From Nocardia jiangxiensis NBRC 101359 (GTDB lineage Bacteria > Actinomycetota > Actinomycetes > Mycobacteriales > Mycobacteriaceae), in contig NZ_BAGB01000173.1 of NCBI RefSeq assembly GCF_000308615.1, positions 1 to 64,000 on the forward strand: a stretch of DNA of 64,000 nt, read 5' to 3'. Shown here one piece after another: positions 17,098-25,490 of the stretch. A program made the position numbers and the translations under genes. A model generated the notes under the pieces. It ran no database searches, was not told the DNA's origin, and saw only the letters and a list, made by a program, of their open reading frames with translations. The stretch's first letter is position 1; the number at the start of each line of letters is the position of its first letter.

Positions 17098-18363
17098 TCA
17101 GGCCCTCGAGGAGAAGCGGGCCGCATCAGCGAAGGACACCGTCTGCGAATCAGTGCGTGCGGCCAGGCGGACCGGCAGGCTGGTCAAGCCGTGAATCAGT
17201 AGGCTCTTTCGCCAAGTCGGATCACCGAATTCCCCGTCGAGCGACATCTTCGGGAACTTTGCCAGCAGCCTCGAGATCGCGGTGGTGGCCTCCATGCGGG
17301 CCAGGGCTGCACCGAGACAGTGATGGATGCCGTGCCCGAAGGCGATGTGCCGGCTCCCGGGGCGTTCGAGGTCGATGCGGTCCGGCTCGTCGAACCGGGC
17401 GGGGTCGCGGTTGGCGGCGGCGAGGGAGATCAGGATGAATTCGTCCGCGTCGATGTCCTGATCGCCCAACGTGATCGGGGCGGTGGTGTAGCGAGCCGTG
17501 GCCATGTGCAACGATCCCTGGCAGCGCAGGATCTCTTCGACGTAGGCGGGTATGGCCTCGGGGTCCGCGCGCAACCGCTCGGCCATTCCGGGCTCGCGCA
17601 ATATCTCGAGTATCGAGTTGCCGATCAGGTTGACGGTGGTCTCGTGCCCCGCTATCAGCAGTAGGAGCAGCATGGCGACTAGTTCCTGCTCGTCCAGGCG
17701 ATCTTCGCGGTCTTTGGCGATGATCAGTTGGGAGAGCAGGTCGTCGCCGGGGTCGTCGGTGCGTTCGGCGATCAACTTCGTCAGGCAGGTGAAGAAGTTC
17801 ACCCCGGCGATGGCGCGTTCCTCGTTCGTGGCCGAGTCGCTGACGACGACGGCGGTCCAAGAGCGAAAGTCTCCCTTGTCGTCGTCCGGCACCCCGAGCA
17901 GCTCGCAGATCACCGCGATCGGCAGCCGGAACGCGTAGCTATCGATGAGGTCGACGGTCGTTCGCGCGCCGATGTCGTCGAGCAGGGTGTCGGCGATCGA
18001 GGTGATTCTCGGTTGGAGATCGCGGATGGCGGGACCGGCGAACGCCTTCGCCACGAGCCGGCGCAGTCGGGTGTGCTGTGGCGGATCGGCGAACAACATA
18101 TTGTCGCTGATGGCGGTGTTGAACATCTCGGCCGCACCGTTTTTGGCCAGCACGGCCTGCCCCTCGGGTGACCCGATGCGCTTGCTGATGCTGGGCTCAG
18201 CGAAGGCTTGCTTCGCCACCTCATGATCGACGATCAACCAGCCGACCACACCGTCCAATCGAATTCGATGGAGGGGACCGCGCTCGCGCAGCGCCCGATA
18301 GGTCGCATGCGGATTCTGGTAGAAGTCGTCGGTCAGTTCGAGGATTTCCATCTCGGCTGTCAC
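17098..18363 (-). CDS. cytochrome P450
   Basis: The 421-residue protein has every P450 signature: the oxygen-binding I-helix AGHETT (238-243), the K-helix ExxR as EEILR (277-280) and the heme-thiolate loop FGHGIHHCLG with Cys349 (342-351). It is a soluble bacterial monooxygenase that would need a ferredoxin partner; none is next to it. The substrate cannot be inferred. A TetR remnant and a short palindrome lie upstream, suggesting that its repressor has been lost. Confidence 0.95.
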   Translation of the reverse strand: MTAEMEILELTDDFYQNPHATYRALRERGPLHRIRLDGVVGWLIVDHEVAKQAFAEPSISKRIGSPEGQAVLAKNGAAEMFNTAISDNMLFADPPQHTRLRRLVAKAFAGPAIRDLQPRITSIADTLLDDIGARTTVDLIDSYAFRLPIAVICELLGVPDDDKGDFRSWTAVVVSDSATNEERAIAGVNFFTCLTKLIAERTDDPGDDLLSQLIIAKDREDRLDEQELVAMLLLLLIAGHETTVNLIGNSILEILREPGMAERLRADPEAIPAYVEEILRCQGSLHMATARYTTAPITLGDQDIDADEFILISLAAANRDPARFDEPDRIDLERPGSRHIAFGHGIHHCLGAALARMEATTAISRLLAKFPKMSLDGEFGDPTWRKSLLIHGLTSLPVRLAARTDSQTVSFADAARFSSRA

Positions 18364-18556
18364 CGGCGACCGCCGACCGGCGAAACGGTGGCCGAGCTCG
18401 AATCCATGTGATGCACTGTCCCTCAGTCCTTTCGACGAACGTTCTGACTTGCGCCCGATGCAGTCCGGAACGAGTAATCGGTCAGGTGTGCATCGGTGAG
18501 AGGTCGAGCAGTTTCGATCGGGTGAAACAGGAGGCCCCGCGCACAGACTAGCCGTG

Positions 18557-18573
18557 GTTACTGTCTAGTAAAC
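18557..18573. promoter_or_regulatory. palindromic site upstream of the P450
   Basis: GTTACTGTCTAGTAAAC contains the perfect repeat TACT-N4-AGTA in a locally AT-richer stretch about 190 bases before the P450 start. Its shape suits a TetR-type dimer, and a TetR remnant lies only 280 bases further on. Confidence 0.4.
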
Positions 18574-18634
18574 ATCTGCGTGCCCGAGCGGCTTCCGTGT
18601 GATCGTCGCACGGATGCGCCGGGCTGATACCAGA

Positions 18635-18681
18635 GCTATTCGGAAGCATTGGAGCGGAGGGCTATTCGGAAACGTGGAGCG
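18635..18681. repeat. imperfect tandem direct repeat
   Basis: Two near-identical units begin at 18635 and 18661 (GCTATTCGGAA followed by GTGGAGCG or TTGGAGCG). The period is 26 bases. The units lie in a 490-base stretch without genes (18364-18855) and may be paired binding sites or the scar of a local duplication. Confidence 0.5.
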
Positions 18682-18855
18682 AAACAGGAAGTAGCTCAGC
18701 AGCACCGGGACCCCGAATCGGTGCCGTGCCCTCGGATCGGTGCTCGGCGCGACGATCTGCGCGACGCCGACCGGGGCCGCGACCTTCACACGTGGCGCGA
18801 ACGGCCCGAGCGGCTGCGACGAACTCGGGAATCACGGCTGACGCCGCGAATCGCG

Positions 18856-19035
18856 CTAGCCGGGATCGGCGACGAGCATCGTGATCAGGGGCTGCGACAC
18901 CTGATCTGCGAACTCGTCGACACCGAGATCGCTGCCGGGCTCGAACCATTCGTCGATGAGAGCCAGGCCGCCCAGTGCGAGATTCAGCGTGACGTGCAAA
19001 CGATCGGCGGGAATGGCCTGTGGGGTGGTGACGAG
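18856..19035 (-). pseudogene. C-terminal fragment of a TetR family regulator
   Basis: About 59 residues ending at 18856 (PADRLHVTLNLALGGLALID, EWFEPGSDLGVDEFADQV) look like the end of a TetR ligand-binding domain. The sequence upstream in the same frame has no helix-turn-helix, so the DNA-binding half is missing. The frame could still start at 19164, but those first 45 residues are low in complexity and unlike the family. Confidence 0.5.
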
Positions 19036-19492
19036 TTCGTCGACATTCGGATCGCCGGACCATCGGTCGCCGGCAGAAGGTGGAGTAGGCGTTGCGGTAG
19101 ACACCGTCACGTGTTCACAGAAGGTGCCCAATCCGGCGAGCTGTCCCACAGGCCTGCCATTCATCGACAGTCGAAAGAAGGTCGGATCGTCGAAACGTGC
19201 ACCGGTGGCAAGGAATGCGCCGAGATTGCACAGGTTCTGTAAACCTTTCGCGCACCATGTGCAGCGGCCGCAGACCGTAGGTTCCGCGCCGATCGCGACG
19301 AATACTCACTGCATGGTGACATCGCTTGCAGGGCAGGTCAATTCGCATTCTTCGAAACGACAATTCTAGAAAACCGAATAGCTGTCCGGTGCCGCACCGC
19401 AATGGTGACTGCCGCCGCCGAATGAGCAGGGTCGGCACGAGTCCGAACGCCGCACCTCGGCCTCGGTGATAACCTCCCTGCCCGACAAGATC
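19036..19492. other. decayed or non-coding stretch
   Basis: No gene was recognised between the TetR remnant and the GAF-ANTAR gene. Open frames on both strands are short and show no motif. Confidence 0.35.
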
Positions 19493-20365
19493 TCAGACAG
19501 TCCCACCTGGCCGGTGAATGGTGCTGTGGGGTTCGGTGAGGATGGCGTCCGGGTGCAGGGCGCCACTGACGAGCTGGTGAGCGATCTCGGACAGGCGGGT
19601 GCTGTGGCTGCGCCCGTACGAGCGCAGCGCGTTGAATGCCTGCGCCATATCCAGGCTGCCGGCATGGGCGAGGACGCCTTTGGCTTGTTCGATGGTGATG
19701 CGGTTGTTGAGTGCGGTTTCCAGTTGTTCGGTCAGGACCTCGCCGCGGCGGATCGCACGTTCCTGCAGTATGCCGATGGTGGCGGTGTCGGCGAGCGCGC
19801 GCGCGACCAGCACGTCTTGCTGAGGCATAGCGCCGGGGATTCGGCTGAACAGGTTCAGTGCGCCGATGGTGTTGCGGCGCAGTTGCATCGGGATCGCATG
19901 GACGGCGGCGAAACCTTCATTCAGCGCTTGCGGGACGAATCGTGGCCAGCGCGAACCGGCGGCGGCGAGGTCGTCGACGAGGACCGGCCGGCCGGTACGC
20001 ACGCAGTCCAGGCAGGGGCCTTCGTCGGTCTGGATCTGGAACAGCTCCAGTAGGCGGGTCTGTTCGGTCGAGGACGCCAATACTTGCAGGCCTCCACGTT
20101 GGTCCGACAGCATCAGCCCGGCAGCGGCGGCGTCGAGGAGCCGGACACAGGCAGCGGTGAGCTCGTGGAGCACGTCGGCGACGTCGTAGTCGTCGACCAA
20201 TGTGTCTGCCATCTGGACGAATGTGCTCAGTAGCAGCGTCTCTCGTTCGAGATCGGATGGCGACATGTCTGCCATGGTTTGTTGTCTCTTTCTCCCGGAG
20301 TCGCAGGGTAGCTCGAAAATCGATCCACAGTTCGGCGGCTGGTGTGGCGGTGGTGCTGTTGTCAT
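19493..20365 (-). CDS. GAF-ANTAR sensor/antiterminator protein (second of pair)
   Basis: The 290-residue protein has a GAF domain (about 60-205: LLDAAAAGLMLSD, EGPCLDCVRTGRPVLVDDL, ALNLFS) and a C-terminal ANTAR domain (LETALNNRITIEQAKGVLAH and ALRSYGRSHS). ANTAR domains bind paired RNA hairpins to stop transcription termination, and GAF domains bind small ligands. Its ATG overlaps the stop of the related gene upstream by four bases. An internal ATG at 20275 is an alternative start, as the first 30 residues are not conserved-looking. Confidence 0.88.
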   Translation of the reverse strand: MTTAPPPHQPPNCGSIFELPCDSGRKRQQTMADMSPSDLERETLLLSTFVQMADTLVDDYDVADVLHELTAACVRLLDAAAAGLMLSDQRGGLQVLASSTEQTRLLELFQIQTDEGPCLDCVRTGRPVLVDDLAAAGSRWPRFVPQALNEGFAAVHAIPMQLRRNTIGALNLFSRIPGAMPQQDVLVARALADTATIGILQERAIRRGEVLTEQLETALNNRITIEQAKGVLAHAGSLDMAQAFNALRSYGRSHSTRLSEIAHQLVSGALHPDAILTEPHSTIHRPGGTV

Positions 20366-21093
20366 GAGTTCTGTATGTCGGCGGGGGTGAGTTTGCGGGT
20401 CACGAGATCGCGGGCGACGTCATCGACGAGGTGACCGCCGGCGAAGGCGTAGGCGCGCAGCCGCGCCAAGGCGTGTTCGGCGGGGATACCGAAGGCGGCG
20501 ATCAGCATGCCTGTGGCCTGATGGATCTGCGCGCGGTCTCCGGGTAATTCCAGCCATTTCTCGGCGTTGGATTCATCGAGATGCACGCCCAACAAGGCGA
20601 TTGCCGCGATGTCGACGACTTGCAGGGCAGTGGCCAGCTCGGTGGGTGAGAGCCAGCCCGGGTGGTGGCGGTAGAGATTGAGCGCACCGATGCTGATGGC
20701 GCCTCTGGCAAGCGGGAAGGCGAATATCGCCCCGACCGGTTCGGTGATCATTTCGCCCGCGAACACCGGCCACGTGGTGGCCGGATCGTTCGCCAGGTCG
20801 GGAACCAGGACCGGTCGTCCGGTGTCGAACGCCTCGTAACAGGGGCCTTCGCCGAGGCTGAATTGCAAGGCTTCGATCCGCGAGACGACCTCGTCACTGG
20901 CATACAGCGTTTCGCGATTTTTCCTGCCGGTCATCACCGAGATCGAGGCGCCGTCGACGGGCAGCAATTCCACACTCGTCTGGCATACCCGCGCCAGCGT
21001 GTCCGATTCGCCCTCGCCTTCGCCCAGTGCACGGAGCACCGCGGCCCGGATCCGGGCCAGGGAGGCGTTCGTCCGGTCGGGCTCACTCACCAT
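20362..21093 (-). CDS. GAF-ANTAR sensor/antiterminator protein (first of pair)
   Basis: The 243-residue protein carries a GAF domain (VDGASISVMTG, GEGPCYEAFDTGRPVLVPDL, GALNLYRH) and a C-terminal ANTAR domain (IHQATGMLIAAFGIPAEHAL, LRAYAFAGG). It is translationally coupled to a second GAF-ANTAR gene, so the two probably work together, perhaps as a heterodimer on RNA. No obvious target leader with twin hairpins was found next to them. The ligand is unknown. Confidence 0.9.
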   Translation of the reverse strand: MVSEPDRTNASLARIRAAVLRALGEGEGESDTLARVCQTSVELLPVDGASISVMTGRKNRETLYASDEVVSRIEALQFSLGEGPCYEAFDTGRPVLVPDLANDPATTWPVFAGEMITEPVGAIFAFPLARGAISIGALNLYRHHPGWLSPTELATALQVVDIAAIALLGVHLDESNAEKWLELPGDRAQIHQATGMLIAAFGIPAEHALARLRAYAFAGGHLVDDVARDLVTRKLTPADIQNS

Positions 21094-21611
21094 TCACGGC
21101 CACCGCGCATCGTCACACCAGCCGATGGCGATGCGGCATCCGCGGTCCACCGGTCACCACCTGCCGAGGTTCGCCGTGCGTAGCAGATGCGAAGCCCACG
21201 CACACAAGGTCACACACGTTCGAAGTTCAGCCTACAAGTTTCCCGTGTGCTGATGGCCGCGTTCCCATGTGTAGTCGTGGGCGGTGGCAACACCCCTGCG
21301 CCAGGGGACTTCTCCGCTGAGGTGTCGAAATCCGGCGACAGGTGGTTCAATGACAAAAGCACCCATCGGCATTGGTTCCGGTTGAGCGATGAGTGCCCAC
21401 TCGCTTCAACCCCGTGCGCTGCCCCTGACCCTGGCAGTCGATCCGCTCATCCGTGAAACGCATGAGCGGGAACGTACACTCAGGAGTCAGTCGTGGCCTA
21501 TCTCCGTCGCGGACCCGCCGGATCGGCGTCGTGTCCACCTGCCCTTCGATATCGAACCCCGAGCGGGCACGATGTTCACTATCCCGCCCCGCCCGACGGG
21601 GGCGAAACACC
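21094..21611. other. intergenic stretch with an 8-bp stem hairpin
   Basis: The 518 bases hold no recognised gene. A hairpin CCGCTCAT-N11-ATGAGCGG lies at 21443-21469. It could be an RNA structure before the 21612 gene, and because the neighbouring genes encode ANTAR proteins it deserves folding as a possible ANTAR target. Only one clear stem was seen. Confidence 0.4.
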
Positions 21612-22160
21612 GTGACTACCAATCGATCTCAACGCATGGGTGCCTCGGGGGCCGGAGGTCGGCCCGGCCACCTCGAGCAAGCGCCGCGCGTCGACTCGCT
21701 CGTCGGCAGCCTTCCGAACGCGAACGGGCGGCCCGGAACCGCCGAAAAGTCCAGTGGCGGAACGATCGAAGCCGATCCCGTGTCCGCCGGGTTTCTGTAT
21801 TTGCGAACGCCGGACGTCGGCATCGCACTGGATTTCTACTTTGCCCTCGGATGCGAGGTTCATATCGCCGCCGATCGGTGGGCCGTACTGGTTACTCACC
21901 GCGGACAGTCCGTGCTCGTCCATGCTTCCGCCGAGGTCGCGCGTCTGCCGGTCGGCAGGGTTCTGCATTTGTGGCTCACCGACCTCGCGGAGCTGGGCCA
22001 ACTCGTGCAGGGTATGGGCACCCGAGTCACCTCGACGCACTCTGTCGCGGGTGGGTTGGCTGTGTTCGCGGGTGATGCCGCAAGGCCCGCGCTGATCAGG
22101 AAATACGAATCTGCCGCTTGCACCGTGACCGACAGTCTGGAGGGCTTCTGCGATACATGA
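21612..22160 (+). CDS. VOC-like protein
   Basis: The 182-residue reading begins at a GTG (ATG at 21636 is an alternative). Residues about 55-165 read like a vicinal-oxygen-chelate half (GFLYLRTPDVGIALDFYFAL, WAVLVTHRGQSVLVH, LHLWLTDLAELGQLVQGMG), the fold of glyoxalases and bleomycin-resistance proteins. The usual metal ligands are not obvious. The first 50 residues are probably disordered. The start is uncertain because the ribosome site is weak, and the gene lies in a decayed neighbourhood. Confidence 0.55.
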   Translation: MTTNRSQRMGASGAGGRPGHLEQAPRVDSLVGSLPNANGRPGTAEKSSGGTIEADPVSAGFLYLRTPDVGIALDFYFALGCEVHIAADRWAVLVTHRGQSVLVHASAEVARLPVGRVLHLWLTDLAELGQLVQGMGTRVTSTHSVAGGLAVFAGDAARPALIRKYESAACTVTDSLEGFCDT

Positions 22161-22295
22161 CGGCATCGTCCGCCGCACCGTGGTCGAACGAGCCTTCGAC
22201 AAGGCCGAGCGGTGGCGAGCCATCGCCACACGGCCGGCGCGTTGCCGACATCAGGTGCGGAAATGGCTGCGACATGTCCGAGACCCGGTCATCGG

Positions 22296-22312
22296 TGTCC
22301 AATTCATGGACA
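22296..22312. promoter_or_regulatory. inverted repeat TGTCCA-N5-TGGACA
   Basis: This perfect 6-bp inverted repeat with a 5-base spacer lies about 65 bases before the broken beta-propeller gene. It has the size of a dimeric regulator site. Confidence 0.4.
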
Positions 22313-22378
22313 TTCGACCCGTGCGGGCCGACTTAGGCTCCCTCGCATGACATCTGACTCGACGACGACAGGTGGTTC

Positions 22379-23303
22379 GTGGGCTCGCAGGCGCGCCGGC
22401 TGGGTGCTGCCACCGTTCTCCCCGGCTTCACCGTGGCGGCGCAGCCCGCGCAAGCGGCCCCCACGGCCTCGGGCTCCGGTTACCACATCTATGCGCATGG
22501 GATGCTCAGTGACGGGGTGGTGGGCTTCAACGCGTCCGACATCGGGCAGCCGACTCCGATCGCGGGCCGGGCGCCGACGGGCGTGCCGGATTGGCCGCAG
22601 GCGGCGACGCCGGATGGCCGGTTCTTGTATGTCGCGCCGATGCGAAACCCGCGGTTGATTGCCTACTCGATCGGTTCGGGTGGCGCGTTGACTGCGACGG
22701 GGGCACCGCTCGCGCTGCCCGATATCCCGGTCGATATCACGTTCGCGCCCAACAGTCGCTACGGCTATGTGCTGGTCGGTGGGGTGAACGGTGCGGTGGT
22801 GCCGGTGCGGCTCGGTACCGACGGCGCTCCGGTTGCCAACGGTCCGACGATGTCGCTGGGCGCTTTCACCGATGGATTGCGACCGTGCAGGCGTTCGACC
22901 GAGCGGAGGACGGGACGTTGACCGAGCTGGCGGAGTCGCCCTATCCGACGGGCGTGCTTCCACACGTCCCGAGTGTCACTCCGGATGGGCGTTTTCTGTA
23001 TGTGCCGACGATGGGCTCCTCGTTCATCAGCTTTATGCCATTCAACCGGACGGCAGTCTGCGGCCGTTGCCCAAGGTGGATTTCGACCCGAATGTGGGTG
23101 TGTATTCCGAGGCGTCGGTGATGTAGCCGAGCGGTAAGGCATTGTGGGCCCTGGGGATGGACCCGGCGCGGGCGGGGGAGGAGGTCATTCACCGTTTCAG
23201 CATCGGTGATGACGGTGTGCTGACCCGCGATGAGTCCACGACGCTGCACACGGGTACGAACCTCGCCGACGGCCGGACGCTCACCCTGTCACCCGCCGGA
23301 TAG
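22379..23303 (+). pseudogene. frameshifted secreted beta-propeller (lactonase-like) protein
   Basis: Three reading frames in succession encode consistent propeller-type sequence. The first has a signal-peptide-like start (LGAATVLPGFTVAAQPAQA) and ATPDGRFLYVAPM. The second, from about 22888, has VQAFDRAEDGTLTEL and SVTPDGRFLYVPTM. The third, from about 23025, has YAIQPDGSLRPLPKVDFDP and then, past an in-frame TAG at 23124, FSIGDDGVLTRDES to the TAG at 23301. Two frameshifts and one stop make it a pseudogene unless sequencing errors are present. The repeats resemble YncE/6-phosphogluconolactonase-like seven-bladed propellers. Confidence 0.75.
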
Positions 23304-23365
23304 CAGGGCCCAGCCGCCCCGGTCCGGCAGTCTTCATCGGTTCCTCGTTCCTCCGGAGTATCTAC

Positions 23366-23556
23366 ATGACCACCTCAGCACAGGCCCCTGGCGGCCCGGT
23401 CCCACACGGCTCGCCGACGGATGGTGAGCGGGCCCGAATACCCTTGTACACCAAGGAATTCGCCACCGACCCCCATCGGATCTATCGCGAGATGCGGGAC
23501 CGGTTCGGTGCGCTGGCGCCGATCGAACTCGCCCCGGGGGTGCCCGCCACACTCGC
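23366..23556 (+). pseudogene. N-terminal fragment of a cytochrome P450
   Basis: The first 64 codons (IPLYTKEFATDPHRIYREM, ALAPIELAPGVPATLA) match the start of the atypical P450 encoded at 59738-61030 (VPLHIPEFADDPHTAYAEM, LAPVELAPGVPATLV). Similarity ends abruptly at ATLA, and the remaining P450 core, including the heme loop, is missing. The open frame runs on only into a different gene fragment. Confidence 0.75.
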
Positions 23557-23802
23557 CTGCTGCAGACCACGCTCGCCGAGCAAGGATTCGACCCCAGCCG
23601 TGAAGCCGCCGACTGCCTGCGTCTGTGTAACTGCCCGTTCCACCCGCTGGCCACCAACGCCCCGGACCTGGTCTGCGGAATCAACCACGCCTACCTGTGC
23701 GGAATACTCACCGGACTCGAAACCGACAGCGTTACAGCGATTCTCGCGCCCACAGCGTGGGAATGCTGCGTCGAACTCCGCTCGGCCGACAACCGGTCGT
23801 AA
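23557..23802 (+). pseudogene. C-terminal fragment of a helix-turn-helix regulator with a Cys cluster
   Basis: Starting directly after the P450 fragment, a different frame reads LLQTTLAEQGFDP, then LRLCNCPFHPLATNAPDLVC and GINHAYLCGILTGL, ending in a TAA at 23802. The CNCPFH-plus-Cys pattern is typical of the C-terminal sensing part of ArsR/DeoR-like single-gene regulators of actinobacteria. The DNA-binding half is absent. Two gene ends have been joined here by deletion or recombination. Confidence 0.6.
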
Positions 23803-24058
23803 CTGTCAGTAGGCCGGGGTTGTACGCCGCGCTGAGGCCGTGGGTGATCGGGCCGTTGTGGCGCATGCGGATTGCGGCGATGAGGAACGCCACACCTGCT
23901 GGAATAGCCGCTACGAGTACGAAGATCATTCGGACGATGGCCTCGCCGAGAGTCGCTGTGATGGTCGGATTTTGCACTCCAGGCTGCGTGATCAGGTCAC
24001 TGATGCCGCCGATGAGCACGATGACGGCGGGAATCGTCAGTAGCAGGCCCAACACCAA
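23732..24058 (-). CDS. hypothetical membrane protein, possibly truncated
   Basis: The 108-residue frame has two membrane helices (LVLGLLLTIPAVIVLIGGI and IFVLVAAIPAGVAFLIAAI) joined by a short outside loop. The last 35 residues overlap the regulator fragment on the other strand and are probably not original. Only TTG or GTG starts (24058, 24055) are available, without a clear ribosome site, while the frame continues open for about 90 bases upstream. The gene may therefore have lost one or both ends. Confidence 0.4.
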   Translation of the reverse strand: MVLGLLLTIPAVIVLIGGISDLITQPGVQNPTITATLGEAIVRMIFVLVAAIPAGVAFLIAAIRMRHNGPITHGLSAAYNPGLLTVTTGCRPSGVRRSIPTLWARESL

Positions 24059-24449
24059 GGGGCGTGTCGTCGCGACCTGCGGTGGTGCGTAGGCAGTCGC
24101 CCTGGCGAGTTCCGTGGTCCGAGTTCCCTCGGTCAGCGACGTGCCGGGAACCTATGCCGTTGCTGACGGCGTCGGGCCGTGAGGTTGGCGCCGGAACTCG
24201 TTGTCCGCCTCCAAAGCTCACGTGTGAGGTCCGGATGGTTGCACCTGGAAGATGTGCAGGCCAGCCCGGGTCTGCTGAAATCTCCAGTGCAGCAGCCCCC
24301 ATTGCATGTATCGCTATTGATAGTGCCGTTGTTTGACGGTACATTGAACGCGTCACGCCCCGGATGGGTGTTCGGTCGGAGCCGTTGTATGTACGGGCCT
24401 CGGCGGGGCGTGGCATCCATGACTGCTCTAGTCCGAAGGTCGTCTGCTC
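24059..24449. other. intergenic stretch without a recognised gene
   Basis: Short frames only. An AT-richer segment at about 24311-24350 contains TATC-N6-GATA and could hold the promoter for the transporter pair that follows. Confidence 0.35.
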
Positions 24450-24968
24450 GTGGCCGTGTTCACCCTTGGATTCGTATTCCTGTTCATCCTGGTCGCCGGC
24501 GGACTGCGGTCCGTCGAGGTGGGCTGCCAGAACACGCAGAAGCTGTATGTGCGCGATATCTGGCTGTGCGCGGTCATCTCGTATGCCGTTGCGCTGACCG
24601 GATTCTCGATCTTCCTGCTGATCTCGGTGCTGGTGTCGAAAACGCCCTGGCCCACCATCGCCGACCTACGACATCTGCCGTGGTGGGCGCCGTTCGGGGG
24701 CCTGGTCGGCGGGGTGGCGGTGATCGGCATGATCACCGTGGCGCGGTATGTCGGCGTCGCGACGTTCAACGCGGTGGTGATCGTGAGCGAGATGCTCGTC
24801 GCGCTGGTCATGGACGACCTGGGGCTCATGGGGTTCGCCGTCCGGCACGCCACCCCGCCTCGCCTGGTCGCCGCCGGGCTGATCTGCGCGGCGGTCTATC
24901 TCATGGCCAAGGACTCCGCACCGGCCGACTCGGTCACCTCCCCTGTGAGCGAAAGGGTTTCCCGATGA
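24450..24968 (+). CDS. YdcZ/DUF606-type DMT half-transporter (first of pair)
   Basis: The 172-residue protein has about five membrane helices and the motifs GGLRSVEVGCQN and ARYVGVATFNAVVIVSEML, which belong to the YdcZ (DUF606) branch of the drug/metabolite transporter superfamily. Such half-size proteins are usually encoded in adjacent pairs and probably act as heterodimers. The GTG start follows GAAGG at 10 bases and an in-frame TAG upstream. Its stop overlaps the next start by four bases. The substrate is unknown. Confidence 0.8.
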   Translation: MAVFTLGFVFLFILVAGGLRSVEVGCQNTQKLYVRDIWLCAVISYAVALTGFSIFLLISVLVSKTPWPTIADLRHLPWWAPFGGLVGGVAVIGMITVARYVGVATFNAVVIVSEMLVALVMDDLGLMGFAVRHATPPRLVAAGLICAAVYLMAKDSAPADSVTSPVSERVSR

Positions 24969-25477
24969 CCACCACCGCCCCGGTTGCCGCCCGCCCCGCG
25001 CTGCCGCGCTCGATGATGGCGCTGGTCTTCGCGTTCATGCTGATCGGCGGCGCGCTGCGCTCGGTCGAGGCGGGCTGCCAGAACTCGATGAAGCTGGCGC
25101 TGAAGAATGTCTGGCTGTGTGGGGTGATCTCGTACGCCGTCGCGCTCACGGGTGTGGGCCTGATACTCGTTGTGTCACTGCTGTTCTCCTCGCGTGCGTC
25201 GCGGCGCTGGCCGACGCGGGCGGATCTGGCGGCGATGCCCAGGTGGGCGCCGTTGGGCGGGCTCACCGGTGGCGCGGCGATCTTCGCGATGATTACCGTC
25301 GCTTCCAGCGTCGGGGTCAGCACGTTCAATGCCGTGATCATCGCCGGGCAGATGTTCCTGGCCACGGCGATGGATCACTTCGGTGTGATGGGGTTTCCGC
25401 GTCGGCGGATCAATCCGCAGCGGGTGGCCGCGTGCGCGATGATCGTCGCCGGGTCATATCTCATGGCCAAGTACTGA
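24965..25477 (+). CDS. YdcZ/DUF606-type DMT half-transporter (second of pair)
   Basis: The 170-residue protein is a paralogue of the one before it, with GGALRSVEAGCQNSMKLAL and SVGVSTFNAVIIAGQM in the same places. It has about five membrane helices. The ATGA overlap means the two are translated together, fitting a dimer of antiparallel or parallel halves. It is convergent with the LacI gene 13 bases away. Confidence 0.82.
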   Translation: MTTTAPVAARPALPRSMMALVFAFMLIGGALRSVEAGCQNSMKLALKNVWLCGVISYAVALTGVGLILVVSLLFSSRASRRWPTRADLAAMPRWAPLGGLTGGAAIFAMITVASSVGVSTFNAVIIAGQMFLATAMDHFGVMGFPRRRINPQRVAACAMIVAGSYLMAKY

Positions 25478-25490
25478 ACCTGGCTGAGGT

